64,000 nt of DNA from Dyadobacter sp. CY326 (GCF_021390515.1 NZ_JAJUXI010000004.1:248001-312000); one strand, 5' to 3'. Positions 53,363-62,793 are shown, counted from the first letter of the stretch. Program-made: numbers and translations. Notes: generated from the letters alone by a model not told the origin.

Positions 53363-54910
53363 TTATCGTTTAGTAAAAATACGCCTTAGCCAGGAATCTT
53401 CCGGTGGCCAGCATTGATTCTGCGATTCAGGTGGTCGCCGGAACAGGCCGGCTGAAATGCCAAAATACAAGTTAAATGACTTTGGATTACCAATGTTAAG
53501 AAGCCCGGATAAATGATCAGTTCCAATCCATAGCGGTCCCGCGCGCCCAGCCAGCCCGATTGCGGGAGAGCGATAACGGTTCATTAATGTAAGCGGAACC
53601 GATATTTCATACCATTTGTGCTCATAACGCGGCGTAACCGAAATGACTGACTCGGCCTTCATGCCAAATGCGCTTTGCGGCACCAGATTCTGCACCCATA
53701 AACCGCTTATATACACTTTGGGCTGCACATTGTAGTCAACGCTCGCCTGAAAAGCCATTGGTAACACCGATTTGAAATTGGGTGCTAGCGGAGCGCCGCC
53801 GTCCAGGGAACTGTTTATCGCATTAAAAATTCCTTCCGATCCTTCCAGTTTTTGAAACGAATCATAACGTAATTCCTTATTTGTCGTGTGAATTTCTTGC
53901 TGCAAAACATAAGCCGGGTTTTTAAAATGAACCCTGCCAATGTCCGTCAGCGACACAGCAACGCGATATAAATATTTGTTTTTGGAAGCATCCCTTTTAC
54001 GAACGCCTTTCTCGGTGTAAGTGTATTTGTTGACATCGGGCCTGTATTCATAAACGGCGCCGAGGTCAAAACCCCAGCCACTTCCCGGAGGTGCGCCACC
54101 AATGAGCCACGCTGGCGACGGTTTAATGTTCTGAAAACCTTCGTCTCGGGTTATGCCATATTGCAGGTTAATCTCTTCTACACGAATGTATTGTCGCTTG
54201 TTCTCCCAGGTTTCGTCTGGCCTGATGTCATAGGAAGATGCGTCAATGATGGCGTGCGCATTATAAAGTCCGATGAGCCTTTTTACGGTCACACCCACTT
54301 TCAAAAAGTCGGTTTCGTTATCAAAAACAGTCCCGCCGACAGTAAAGGCAACTTCCCCAAATCCATTCAAATGCAGCTTACCCGATTGGTTTTCAAAGAG
54401 CGGTCCCTGCAACTCTTCCAACTGCGTTGTTTTGCTGATTAATCTTGCCAAAGGTTCGGAAACGCCCGATGTATTTAGCATGTAACGCGCCCGGGTTGCA
54501 ATGCCCACGCCAATTTTGCCTTTGAACAAATTGAACATCACCGATGGCAGTCTAATGTCGCCACCAGCATTCAGATATTTTTCATTGCCATTCAATTTCT
54601 CTCCCAGATAGGAGCGGGGGAATTGCAAAACGCCTCTTTCGTTGCGATATTTATCAGAAACAGAATTGGTAACGAGGCTTAAAAAGGAATATGGCGCTTC
54701 ATATCGTACGTGATTGTTGGCCGTATAAAACTGAGTCCCAACGACATTGACATAAAAGCTATAACGGCTGTCTGCGACAAATGCAGGATTATGATAAAGT
54801 GCATTCGTGCCCGCGTAATTACCCATTGCGACTCCTGGTAAATGCTGGGACATTGCCGTTCGGGAAAGCCCCAAAATAACTGCAATTACAAGTAGTCTAT
54901 TTTTAAACAT
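53363..54910 (-). CDS. DUF5723-family outer-membrane protein
   Basis: 515 aa with signal peptide ending SRTAMSQ. The start of the mature protein, LPGVAMGNYAGTNALYHNPAFVADSRYSFYVN, and IRLPSVMFNLFKGKIGVGIATRAR are typical of the DUF5723 barrel-like family in Bacteroidota. Alternating beta strands continue to the end. Possibly an outer-membrane barrel related to the PorP/PorV-like group; its role is not known. No gliding or type-IX secretion gene is adjacent. Confidence 0.82.
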   Translation of the reverse strand: MFKNRLLVIAVILGLSRTAMSQHLPGVAMGNYAGTNALYHNPAFVADSRYSFYVNVVGTQFYTANNHVRYEAPYSFLSLVTNSVSDKYRNERGVLQFPRSYLGEKLNGNEKYLNAGGDIRLPSVMFNLFKGKIGVGIATRARYMLNTSGVSEPLARLISKTTQLEELQGPLFENQSGKLHLNGFGEVAFTVGGTVFDNETDFLKVGVTVKRLIGLYNAHAIIDASSYDIRPDETWENKRQYIRVEEINLQYGITRDEGFQNIKPSPAWLIGGAPPGSGWGFDLGAVYEYRPDVNKYTYTEKGVRKRDASKNKYLYRVAVSLTDIGRVHFKNPAYVLQQEIHTTNKELRYDSFQKLEGSEGIFNAINSSLDGGAPLAPNFKSVLPMAFQASVDYNVQPKVYISGLWVQNLVPQSAFGMKAESVISVTPRYEHKWYEISVPLTLMNRYRSPAIGLAGRAGPLWIGTDHLSGLLNIGNPKSFNLYFGISAGLFRRPPESQNQCWPPEDSWLRRIFTKR

Positions 54911-55261
54911 GGCTTAGTGAAGACGTTGATGCGGGGTGTGCGAATAAGTCTGCAAAGAAAAGCGTAAGTGTACGGACTTGCAACGAATGTTTAATGATTG
55001 CGCAAATAATGTTTGTAATAAACGGAAGGCATGATTTTATTATTTAGCGATGCAAAGTATTTATCAGCAAACTTATTTAATCCAAGCGTTCAGGAAGTTA
55101 TGGGGAGGTTTATGCGATTACAGAATATTGTAAACAGTTTTTCTACAGAAAATCAATAATCAATCGATTTGGCGTCTTTGCGAATCGTTTTGTAAATTGA
55201 AACATTGACCATATATTGTTCTGTAAATAACTGATATATACTTATTCAAATTTTGTATTGT
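54911..55261. promoter_or_regulatory. Divergent intergenic region
   Basis: 351 AT-rich bases between the DUF5723 and ATP-grasp genes with no credible ORF. It must hold promoters for both, but I found only partial matches to TAnnTTTG (for example TATATTGT near 55211). No strong hairpin was seen. Confidence 0.4.
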
Positions 55262-56692
55262 ATGAATTTTTCATTTTCTAATTATCAAAGCGACAATTTC
55301 TTCGATGAAATGTTTACCGAAGATGGAGAAATAAGACCTGGCTACGAGCATTTAAAAAATAAATTTGAAAACCTCACACACGACGACCTTACAAACCGCC
55401 AGTTAGCAACAGAACGTGCATTGCTTTCCATGGGAATCACATTCAATGTGTATTCGGAAGGAGAGGGAACTGAGCGGATCATGCCCATCGATATTATCCC
55501 GCGCGTGCTTTCCAATGCTGAGTGGGAGTGGTTGGAAATGGGCTTAAAACAACGCATCAAAGCATTGAACATGTTTATTGATGACGTTTACAATGAACAA
55601 AATATCCTCAACGACGGCGTTGTCCCGCGCGAACTGATTGAATCCAGCAAATGCTTTTTGAAACCTTGCATTGGTCTGAAACCGCCGAAAGGAATCTGGT
55701 GCCACATTACCGGAACAGATTTGATCAAAGGCGATGACGGGACTTTTATGGTGCTGGAAGATAATCTGCGTTGCCCATCGGGCGTGTCCTACATGCTGGA
55801 AAACAGAGAGCTTTCCAAACAAATTTTCCCAGATGTGCTGGCGAGAACAGGCGTGAGGCCGGTTTCGGATTATCCGACGCGCTTGCTGCAAATGCTGCAG
55901 CATTTGGCAGACAGGCCTAATCCAACCGTGGCCGTTTTGACGCCCGGAATCTACAATTCGGCTTATTTCGAGCATTCCTATCTCGCACAGCAAATGGGCG
56001 TCGAGCTAGTTGATGCAAGGGATTTGGTTGTTTCCGATGGCTATGTCAAAATGCGTACGACAAGTGGCTTGCAAATTGTGGACGTAATTTACCGCCGCAT
56101 TGACGACACATTCATGGATCCGGACGCATTTAATCCTGATTCACTGATCGGAATTCCTGGAATTTTCGAGGTGTATAAGAAGGGACGTGTGGCTTTGGCT
56201 AATGCTCCTGGAACTGGTGTGGCCGATGATAAGGTTGTATACGCATATGTGCCGCGGATTATCAAATATTACTTGGGCGAAGAGGCGATTATTCCCAATG
56301 TGAAAACTTACATCTGCGGAGAAGAAGATGACTTCAATTATGTAATTGAAAACATTGCGGAACTGGTTGTAAAGGAAGCAAATGAAGCAGGCGGATATGG
56401 CATGCTCATCGGCCCGAAAGCAACGGAAGAAGAACACGAGTTGTTCAGAGACAAGATTCGGAATAACCCGCGGAATTACATTGCACAACCGACAATTTCG
56501 CTGTCGCGCGTGCCTTGTATGGTGGATGGACATGCCGAGGGGCGTCACGTGGATCTGCGTCCTTACATATTATATGGTGATGACATCAATGTTATCCCAG
56601 GCGGATTGACGCGTGTTGCTTTACGCAAGGGTTCTTTGGTTGTCAATTCGTCGCAGGGCGGAGGAGGCAAGGATACTTGGGTTTTGTATTAA
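55262..56692 (+). CDS. Circularly permuted type-2 ATP-grasp protein (DUF404/DUF407)
   Basis: 476 aa from the ATG at 55262 (a TTG 9 bases upstream is possible). It belongs to the group with domain order typical of CP_ATPgrasp_2: DIIPRVLSNAEWEWLEMGLKQRI, then ALNMFIDDVYNEQNIL, FMVLEDNLRCPSGVSYMLENR, and AVLTPGIYNSAYFEH. Toward the end come KPTA-like and GGLTRVALRKGSLVVNSSQGGGGKD segments, which supply the nucleotide-binding loops. Such proteins usually sit with an alpha-E protein and transglutaminase in predicted peptide-synthesis clusters; here neither is present, and an esterase follows. Product unknown. Confidence 0.88.
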   Translation: MNFSFSNYQSDNFFDEMFTEDGEIRPGYEHLKNKFENLTHDDLTNRQLATERALLSMGITFNVYSEGEGTERIMPIDIIPRVLSNAEWEWLEMGLKQRIKALNMFIDDVYNEQNILNDGVVPRELIESSKCFLKPCIGLKPPKGIWCHITGTDLIKGDDGTFMVLEDNLRCPSGVSYMLENRELSKQIFPDVLARTGVRPVSDYPTRLLQMLQHLADRPNPTVAVLTPGIYNSAYFEHSYLAQQMGVELVDARDLVVSDGYVKMRTTSGLQIVDVIYRRIDDTFMDPDAFNPDSLIGIPGIFEVYKKGRVALANAPGTGVADDKVVYAYVPRIIKYYLGEEAIIPNVKTYICGEEDDFNYVIENIAELVVKEANEAGGYGMLIGPKATEEEHELFRDKIRNNPRNYIAQPTISLSRVPCMVDGHAEGRHVDLRPYILYGDDINVIPGGLTRVALRKGSLVVNSSQGGGGKDTWVLY

Positions 56693-56806
56693 TGTATCAT
56701 TAGCAGTTGCTGGCAGGCTGTTGATGATAATGGTTTAAAAGTTGTTTTTTAAATCAATTGTTGACTGCCTGAGTTAAAATATTAGCGCAACTAAAATGAT
56801 AAAGCA

Positions 56807-57538
56807 ATGCAACGTGAAGTAACCGGTTGGTATAGTCCGGCACTGAATAAGAATATGGAAATTGCAGTTTACGGGCATTATGGAATAGCCTTATTAATGA
56901 TTCCCACAGCTGCATCAGATTATCTTGAATATGAACAAAATGGATTGATTGACAGCATTGCTCCTTTTATTGATTCTGGGAAAGTAAAGGTTTATTGCAT
57001 TAATAGCATCAATTCTGAAAGTTGGTTAAACCCTTATATGCACGGCTACGACAAGGGCGTGCGTCATCAGCTGTTCAACGATTATGTTATCAAGGAAGTA
57101 ATTCCGTTCATTAAGGACACGTCGAGCCAGACCAATGAAATAATTGCCGTAGGCGCTTCATTTGGGGCGATGCATGCTGCAAACTTGTTTTTCAAGCATC
57201 CCGATTATATTCACGGGATCATTGCCATGAGCGGCTGTTACGACCTGAGCCAATACACTGATGGATATTATGATGATAATGTTTATTTCAATTCGCCGGT
57301 GCATTATTTGCCGCAATTGAAGGCCGAATGGCATTTGCAAATGTATCGCGACAGTCGGCATATACATTTTGTTTCCGGCTCGGGCGCATATGAAGTTCCG
57401 GATTATTCAAGAGGAATTTCATCCATTCTCACAGCCAAGAATGTTCCGCATGAGCTTGATATCTGGGGCCCCGACATTCCGCATGAATGGTGGGTCTGGA
57501 AAAAAATGCTTCCGTATTATTTGGAAACAAGGTTTTAG
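56807..57538 (+). CDS. Esterase of the PF00756-like alpha/beta-hydrolase group
   Basis: 243 aa, no signal peptide. Nucleophile elbow GASFGA at residues 116-121 with Ser118. A catalytic histidine is likely in DIPHEWWVWKKMLPYYL close to the C-terminus, and the oxyanion-hole region is LLMIPTAASDY. IIAMSGCYDLSQY after the nucleophile is typical of the esterase-D/antigen-85-like group. It follows the ATP-grasp gene after 114 bases on the same strand, which suggests a shared pathway, such as releasing or modifying a peptide product. Confidence 0.85.
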   Translation: MQREVTGWYSPALNKNMEIAVYGHYGIALLMIPTAASDYLEYEQNGLIDSIAPFIDSGKVKVYCINSINSESWLNPYMHGYDKGVRHQLFNDYVIKEVIPFIKDTSSQTNEIIAVGASFGAMHAANLFFKHPDYIHGIIAMSGCYDLSQYTDGYYDDNVYFNSPVHYLPQLKAEWHLQMYRDSRHIHFVSGSGAYEVPDYSRGISSILTAKNVPHELDIWGPDIPHEWWVWKKMLPYYLETRF

Positions 57539-57543
57539 GGAGC

Positions 57544-57645
57544 GTTTAGCAGTTAAAAGTCAAGAGTAAAAAGTTAAGAGTTGAAAGTTTAGGAGTTTAA
57601 AGTTTTAGGAAGAGTTTAGAAGTTAAAAGTTTAAAAGTCAAGAGT
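57544..57645. repeat. Degenerate A/G-rich repeat block
   Basis: Loose copies of the motif GTTTAGnAGTTAAAAGTnAAGAGT are seen at 57544-57567 and 57614-57645, with shorter fragments between. The block lies after the esterase stop, before a terminator. It is low-complexity DNA with no ORF. Confidence 0.5.
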
Positions 57646-57654
57646 CCAAAAATC

Positions 57655-57702
57655 AAAAAGCTCAGGTTTTGAGATATAAAATCTCTAAACTCTGAGCTTT
57701 TT
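57655..57702. terminator. Bidirectional terminator between esterase and pheS
   Basis: AAAAAGCTCAG (57655-57665) pairs with CTGAGCTTTTT (57692-57702), with an inner GAGAT/ATCTC stem. It serves the two convergent genes. Confidence 0.8.
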
Positions 57703-57725
57703 ACTTATAAACTCTAAACTCTAAC

Positions 57726-58766
57726 TCAGCCTCCTTCAAATTGCCTTAAAAATCTTACGTCGTTTTCTGTGAACAGGCGCAAGTCGTTGATGCCGTAACG
57801 AAGCATTGTTATCCGCTCGATGCCCATTCCGAATGCGAATCCTGTATATGCTTCACTATCAATGCCACAATTTGTCAAAACATTGGGATCAACCATTCCC
57901 GAGCCTGCAATTTCTACCCAACCTGAATATTTGCAAATGTTGCAGCCTTTTCCTTTGCATATGAAGCAGGTCACATCGATTTCTGCACTTGGCTCGGTAA
58001 AAGGAAAGTAGGAGGGACGCAGGCGTATTTTAGACTCCTTGCCAAACATCTCTTTTGCAAAGTGATACAATGTGTCTTTCAAATCCTTGAAACTGACATT
58101 GCGATCCACATAAAGGCCTTCAACCTGGTGAAAAACGCAATGCGCTCGCGCAGAAATGGCCTCGTTTCTAAACACACGACCAGGCATAATTGACCTGATC
58201 GGCGGTTTTTGGCGCTCCATTAAGCGGACCTGAACATTGGAAGTGTGCGTGCGAAGCAACACATCGTCCTTAACCTCACCTTCACTTTTTGAGATAAAAA
58301 ACGTGTCCTGCATTTCACGGGCAGGGTGGTTGTCGGCAAAGTTTAGCGCGCTGAAATTATACCAATCTTTTTCTATTTCCGGCCCATACGAAACATTGAA
58401 GCCCATTCTTTCGAAAATCTCGATAATGCGGCGTCTCACAATGGTTAGCGGGTGCAAACTTCCCTGCTGATTTGGAACAACAGGCAATGTAAGGTCAAAA
58501 ACCATTTCGGGATTTGCATCGGCAGCGCTTTCGAGTGTGCTGCTAAATTCCTGAAAGCGATTTTGAGCCAGATTTTTTAGTGTGTTCAACTCCTGGCCCA
58601 CAGCCCTCCGATCTTCTTGCGGGATGTTTTTCAGGCCTTCGAACAATTCTGTAACGACGCCTTTTTTACTAATGTATTTGAGGCGGAAAGCTTCCAGTTG
58701 GTCCTTGCTGTCAACTGTCACTTGTTCAATTTCCGAGATTAATTCTTTGACTTTTTCGGTAATCAT
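57726..58766 (-). CDS. pheS: Phenylalanyl-tRNA synthetase alpha subunit
   Basis: 346 aa. Charges tRNA-Phe with phenylalanine as an alpha2beta2 complex with PheT; pheT is not in this window. N-terminal coiled-coil arm (KDQLEAFRLKYISKKG), class II core with motif 2 region AHCVFHQVEGLYVD and motif 3 GFAFGMGIERITMLRYG. The insertion CFICKGKGCNICKYSGW holds four cysteines that may bind zinc, as in other Bacteroidota PheS. The A/S in the phenylalanine pocket region was not evaluated. Confidence 0.97.
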   Translation of the reverse strand: MITEKVKELISEIEQVTVDSKDQLEAFRLKYISKKGVVTELFEGLKNIPQEDRRAVGQELNTLKNLAQNRFQEFSSTLESAADANPEMVFDLTLPVVPNQQGSLHPLTIVRRRIIEIFERMGFNVSYGPEIEKDWYNFSALNFADNHPAREMQDTFFISKSEGEVKDDVLLRTHTSNVQVRLMERQKPPIRSIMPGRVFRNEAISARAHCVFHQVEGLYVDRNVSFKDLKDTLYHFAKEMFGKESKIRLRPSYFPFTEPSAEIDVTCFICKGKGCNICKYSGWVEIAGSGMVDPNVLTNCGIDSEAYTGFAFGMGIERITMLRYGINDLRLFTENDVRFLRQFEGG

Positions 58767-59096
58767 AAACTATGCTTTTATCAATGTCCGGAGGCTCGCG
58801 GGTGCCGGGATTCACACCAAAATTGTTGCGAAGATAATTAAAGTTAGGGCGACTGAAATGTATTGATCACCGTTAACGGCAAACATCCACATTTTTTCAA
58901 AAAAACGGCTGATTTGAGGAGCACGTAAATTTACGCGTTTTACCAAGTTCAGTTACGTCATTTGTATTCTTATCAAATTTTAATTAATTGATTTTCAGGT
59001 GTTTGTAAGTTTGTACGTACTTTTACGTATTTTCAAAACCTACGCGATCTGCTAATTTTGATTCAGGAAAACAAAACAATATTAGTCGCTATTACC
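58767..59096. promoter_or_regulatory. Divergent intergenic region with ACGT-type palindromes
   Basis: 330 bases without an ORF. Contains CCGTTAACGG (58870-58879), CGTAAATTTACG (58924-58935) and GTACGTAC (59013-59020), all perfect palindromes, plus TTTTACGTAT next to the last. The clustering of TACG motifs upstream of the LytTR gene suggests a regulator-binding region. Confidence 0.5.
59031..59060 (+). promoter_or_regulatory. Candidate promoter of the LytTR gene
   Basis: TAATTTTG (59053-59060) is an exact -7 box; TTTC at 59031-59034, 18 bases before, is a 3-of-4 -33 match. It would give a leader of about 30 bases before the ATG at 59097. Confidence 0.4.
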
Positions 59097-59492
59097 ATGA
59101 AAAACTTTTCAAGCTTTACTCGCGCCAACTCTACTGAAACTATTAACGGCAGCCGCGCTTCTATTTCCGTGCAATCAATGGGCCGGACCATATATTTAGC
59201 ACCTGAGGTTATTACATTCCTTGAAGGTGAAGGAAACTACACTTTTATATATACGAACACTGGCAAAAAGTATCTGGTTTCCAAAACCTTGAAGTCTTTG
59301 GCCGGTCAATTGAATCCAAACTTCATGCGTGTCCACAAATCCTATCTTGTAAACTCGGATTACGTTGTCGCACGCCTTGAAGACGACCGCATGTTGAAAT
59401 TGTCTTGCGGAAAAGAAGTTGTCGTATCTCGCAGAAAAATAAAGGAAATCACAGGAAGGCTAGACCACACCGCGCTACGCATTTCTGCATAA
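59097..59492 (+). CDS. LytTR-domain DNA-binding protein without receiver
   Basis: 131 aa from the ATG at 59097. The LytTR domain spans about residues 29-125: RTIYLAPEVITFLEGEGNYT, TGKKYLVSKTLKSLAGQL, FMRVHKSYLVNSDYVVA and VVVSRRKIKEI. No response-regulator receiver domain is attached and no histidine kinase is adjacent, so it may respond to another signal or act by dose. The upstream palindromes make autoregulation possible. A terminator follows at 59534-59573. Confidence 0.9.
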   Translation: MKNFSSFTRANSTETINGSRASISVQSMGRTIYLAPEVITFLEGEGNYTFIYTNTGKKYLVSKTLKSLAGQLNPNFMRVHKSYLVNSDYVVARLEDDRMLKLSCGKEVVVSRRKIKEITGRLDHTALRISA

Positions 59493-59533
59493 AATCTTTT
59501 GGTGAATTAAATTAGTGGGTTATTCATAAAAAC

Positions 59534-59573
59534 AGCAGCCATCGCTCGATCGAAGGCTGCTCGTTTTGTTTTT
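59534..59573 (+). terminator. Terminator after the LytTR gene
   Basis: AGCAGCC (59534-59540) pairs with GGCTGCT (59555-59561), followed by a T-rich run (CGTTTTGTTTTT). It lies between the convergent LytTR and barrel-protein genes. Confidence 0.75.
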
Positions 59574-59590
59574 AGACCAATGTGTTTTTC

Positions 59591-60310
59591 TTAGAATATT
59601 TTCAGGCCAAGCGTAACTTGCCACGAACTGATTTTTTGCTTCACGGTTTCATTGCCATTGCCAACAGACTGGCCTGCAACCTGGAAAGAGGCCAAGTTCG
59701 TAAAGGATCCTTCTCTTCTCACATCCAGACTGAAACTTCCAATATCCAATCCAGCACCAAGCTGATAACCAAATGTTGCCTCAGACATTGACGTGTTAAA
59801 ATCCGTTGTGTAATATTTGAAAGCATCGCTCAACCGCTGATTATCTCCAATTCTGAATGATGTAACCGGACCTGCAAGAATCCGAAGCGGTCCGCCTTTA
59901 AATCCAATGAGTAATGGAACATCAATGTTGCTGTATTTTACATTAATTTTTTCGGTAACCGGTTTTTCCAAATTTGTCTTCACAATTTCAAATGAACCTC
60001 CTTTGGTTGACACCAAAACTTCGGGCTGGATGAACAATGTGCGGCCGAATCTTGCATAAATTCCACCCACTGCGCCTGTTCTGGTATCAAAGCTTTGCTT
60101 CAAATTGTCTTTTACTTCTTTTCCATCATATCCCAAATAAGGATTTCCGCTATCATCATAACGTGTCGTAAACACATTTCCCATTGTCAGGCGCGACAAG
60201 TTCACGCCACCTTTAATACCGAACGCAAAACCTTTTTTCTGGGCTTGGGCTGACGTTAATGCGAAAACGCACAACAAACAGATACAAGCCACTTTTGTTA
60301 GGATGTTCAT
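59591..60310 (-). CDS. Porin-family outer-membrane beta-barrel protein
   Basis: 239 aa. Signal peptide MNILTKVACICLLCVFALTS... ending AQAQ. Barrel strands GFAFGIKGGVNLSRLTMG, GAVGGIYARFGRTLFIQPEVL, DVPLLIGFKGGPLRILAGP and GYQLGAGLDIGSFSLDVRREG, ending VTLGLKIF with terminal phenylalanine. Fits the PF13568 outer-membrane barrel family common in Bacteroidota. Single gene convergent with the LytTR gene; role unknown. Confidence 0.85.
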   Translation of the reverse strand: MNILTKVACICLLCVFALTSAQAQKKGFAFGIKGGVNLSRLTMGNVFTTRYDDSGNPYLGYDGKEVKDNLKQSFDTRTGAVGGIYARFGRTLFIQPEVLVSTKGGSFEIVKTNLEKPVTEKINVKYSNIDVPLLIGFKGGPLRILAGPVTSFRIGDNQRLSDAFKYYTTDFNTSMSEATFGYQLGAGLDIGSFSLDVRREGSFTNLASFQVAGQSVGNGNETVKQKISSWQVTLGLKIF

Positions 60311-60477
60311 GGATAATATAATTTTTTAGGTAAAACCGGTTAATAACGCCAAAAAATAAAAAACTATACCCAACGTACATTTTTTTTGATTTTGTGGTGG
60401 AAACGTACAAATATTTGGATAATTATTGGCTAAATCGTGTTAGTTACTAAGCATATATAAATATTACTTTTCTACTT

Positions 60478-61851
60478 ATGGCCAAAGCCAAGACAGCTTA
60501 TTTTTGTCAGGAATGTGGGTATAATTCACCCAAATGGGTGGGCCGCTGTCCTTCGTGCGGTGAATGGAATACTTTCGTTCAGGAAGTTATAGAGAAAGAA
60601 GATAAAAAAACTGCAGTCTCGTGGAAAGCTGTAAATCTGGCCAGTCGGCCGCGGTCCATTGCCGAAATAGAATATCAGAACGAACCTAGAATAACGACTT
60701 TCGACGGTGAGCTAAACCGCGTTCTGGGTGGCGGAATTGTTCAAGGTTCGCTTGTTTTGATCGGTGGTGAGCCTGGCATCGGCAAGTCGACGCTCATGTT
60801 GCAAATTGCATTAACCCTTTCCAATAAAAAGGTTTTGTACGTTTCCGGTGAGGAATCCGACCAGCAGATCAAGATGCGGGCTGAGCGCATGGATTCCAAG
60901 AGCGACAATTGTTTTATCCTCACGGAGACGCATACGCAAAGCATTTTCAAGCAAATTGAAGATTTTCAACCGGAGATTCTCATCATTGATTCCATTCAAA
61001 CCATGCAGTCCGCTTACATTGAATCAGGGGCTGGAAGTGTTTCTCAGGTTCGGGAATGCACAGCGGAATTTATGAAATACGCCAAGGAAATGGGCGTGCC
61101 TGTTTTCCTGATTGGTCACATTACAAAGGACGGTTCATTGGCAGGCCCGAAAGTGCTTGAACACATGGTGGACACGGTTTTGCAATTTGAAGGAGATCGG
61201 CATAACACTTACCGGATTCTGCGAACCGTAAAAAATCGGTTTGGGAGCACCTCAGAACTCGGCATTTATGAAATGCATGGATCTGGCTTGCGGCAGGTCA
61301 GCAATCCTTCTGAGATTTTGATTTCGCAGCGCGATGAGCCGGTGAGCGGCATTGCAATTGGTTCGATGATGGAAGGAAATCGGCCGTTACTTATTGAAAT
61401 ACAATCACTTGTAAGTGTTGCCAATTATGGGACACCACAGCGCAGCAGCACCGGATTTGACGGGAAAAGATTGCAAATGTTGCTCGCTGTGCTAGAAAAA
61501 CGCGGCGGTTTCCGATTAGGCGTACAAGATGTTTTTTTAAATGTGGCAGGCGGACTTAAAGTTGAAGATCCCGCGATAGACCTTGCCGTTGTTGCTTCCA
61601 TCGTGTCTTCCTATGAGGATAAATTTATTCCACCATCATTCAGTTTTGCAGCGGAAGTTGGCCTTGGGGGAGAAGTTAGGGCGGTAAATAGGATTGAAAA
61701 CAGAATTTTTGAAGCAGAGAAACTGGGTTTCAAAAAAATCTACATTTCAAAATACAACAGTAAAGGGTTGGATTTGAAGAAATTCAAAATAGAAGTGATT
61801 CCTGTGGCGCATTTGGATGAGCTTTTCATGTCGCTTTTCCTAAACACCTGA
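60478..61851 (+). CDS. radA: DNA repair protein RadA (Sms)
   Basis: 457 aa. Helicase-like ATPase that helps branch migration in recombination. N-terminal zinc finger C10-x2-C13...C24-x2-C27, RecA-like core with Walker A GGEPGIGKST (96-105), and the RadA-specific KNRFG motif at about 252-256. The Lon-protease-like C-terminal domain includes GGLKVEDPAIDLAVVASIVSS and FAAEVGLGGEVRAV; the catalytic serine of Lon is absent, as is usual. The start ATG at 60478 is in good context and gives the expected MAKAKTAYFC. Confidence 0.97.
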   Translation: MAKAKTAYFCQECGYNSPKWVGRCPSCGEWNTFVQEVIEKEDKKTAVSWKAVNLASRPRSIAEIEYQNEPRITTFDGELNRVLGGGIVQGSLVLIGGEPGIGKSTLMLQIALTLSNKKVLYVSGEESDQQIKMRAERMDSKSDNCFILTETHTQSIFKQIEDFQPEILIIDSIQTMQSAYIESGAGSVSQVRECTAEFMKYAKEMGVPVFLIGHITKDGSLAGPKVLEHMVDTVLQFEGDRHNTYRILRTVKNRFGSTSELGIYEMHGSGLRQVSNPSEILISQRDEPVSGIAIGSMMEGNRPLLIEIQSLVSVANYGTPQRSSTGFDGKRLQMLLAVLEKRGGFRLGVQDVFLNVAGGLKVEDPAIDLAVVASIVSSYEDKFIPPSFSFAAEVGLGGEVRAVNRIENRIFEAEKLGFKKIYISKYNSKGLDLKKFKIEVIPVAHLDELFMSLFLNT

Positions 61852-61863
61852 TTTCAGAGCGAC

Positions 61864-62778
61864 TTATCGCATTTTTGAATGTTTCACCAAATAGGCCATC
61901 AAAATTGGATCGAAGCCTTGGGCAATGTCGGCTTCAATGAAATCAATCTTATATTGACCGCATTTGAGCTTTAATTTTTGATAAAAATCACCAACGAATT
62001 CCTTGTATGAATCGCGCACCTGATCAGGCTGGACCTTGATTCGGTCGCCGGATTCAAGATCGATGAATTCGTAAGGGCGGTTTTCAAATGCAAATAACTC
62101 CTCCGTTTTGCGGTCTGTGACATGAAAGAGCAGCACTTCGTGCAAATTATGTCGCAAATGTTGAAGGGCTGAGAAGATTTTTTCAGCTTCTTCGAGATTG
62201 TCGAACATATCACTGAAAATTACGACCAGTGACCTTTTGTGAATTTTCTCAGCGATCTCATGCAGCACATTTGCAACAGAAGTTTTCAGCAACGGCCGTT
62301 TGCTTTGCAATGTGTTATCCAGTTCCAGCATGATCTTATGCACATGCGATGGGGTGGACTTCACTGCTGTTTGAATTTCAATGTTCTCGGAAAATGTGCA
62401 AAGGCTTACAGCGTCTTTTTGTTTTTGCAACAAATAAGTAAGACTTGCCGCAGCCATGACGCTGAAAGTCATTTTGCCAAAATTCTCTTCCGGATAATAC
62501 ATGGAAGAAGACGTATCCAGCAGCAAATGACAACGGAGATTGGTTTCTTCCTCGTAACGCTTCACATAAAGCCGATCGGTTTTGGCATAAACCTTCCAAT
62601 CGATGTTGCGGGTCGATTCTCCTGTATTATAAAGTTGATGTTCGGCAAATTCGACTGAAAAGCCGTGAAACGGGGACTTGTGAAGTCCCGTAATAAAACC
62701 TTCGACCAATTGCTTCGCCAGAAATTCCAGATTGCCGAACTCCCTTACTTTTGCTAGATCAAGTTGTCGGCTGCTCAT
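61864..62778 (-). CDS. DUF58 family protein (von Willebrand A-like)
   Basis: 304 aa. N-terminal GLHKSPFHGFSVEFAEHQLY followed by GESTRNIDWKVYAKTDRLYVK and the LLLDTSSSM MIDAS-like motif (Asp88, Ser90, Ser92), the hallmark of the DUF58 family with a vWA-type fold. Members usually occur with MoxR ATPases and other vWA proteins, but neither is in the adjacent genes here. No signal or membrane segment, so cytoplasmic. Role probably in chaperone-like MoxR systems; unproven. Confidence 0.9.
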   Translation of the reverse strand: MSSRQLDLAKVREFGNLEFLAKQLVEGFITGLHKSPFHGFSVEFAEHQLYNTGESTRNIDWKVYAKTDRLYVKRYEEETNLRCHLLLDTSSSMYYPEENFGKMTFSVMAAASLTYLLQKQKDAVSLCTFSENIEIQTAVKSTPSHVHKIMLELDNTLQSKRPLLKTSVANVLHEIAEKIHKRSLVVIFSDMFDNLEEAEKIFSALQHLRHNLHEVLLFHVTDRKTEELFAFENRPYEFIDLESGDRIKVQPDQVRDSYKEFVGDFYQKLKLKCGQYKIDFIEADIAQGFDPILMAYLVKHSKMR

Positions 62779-62793
62779 TCTGAAATTTAACGT

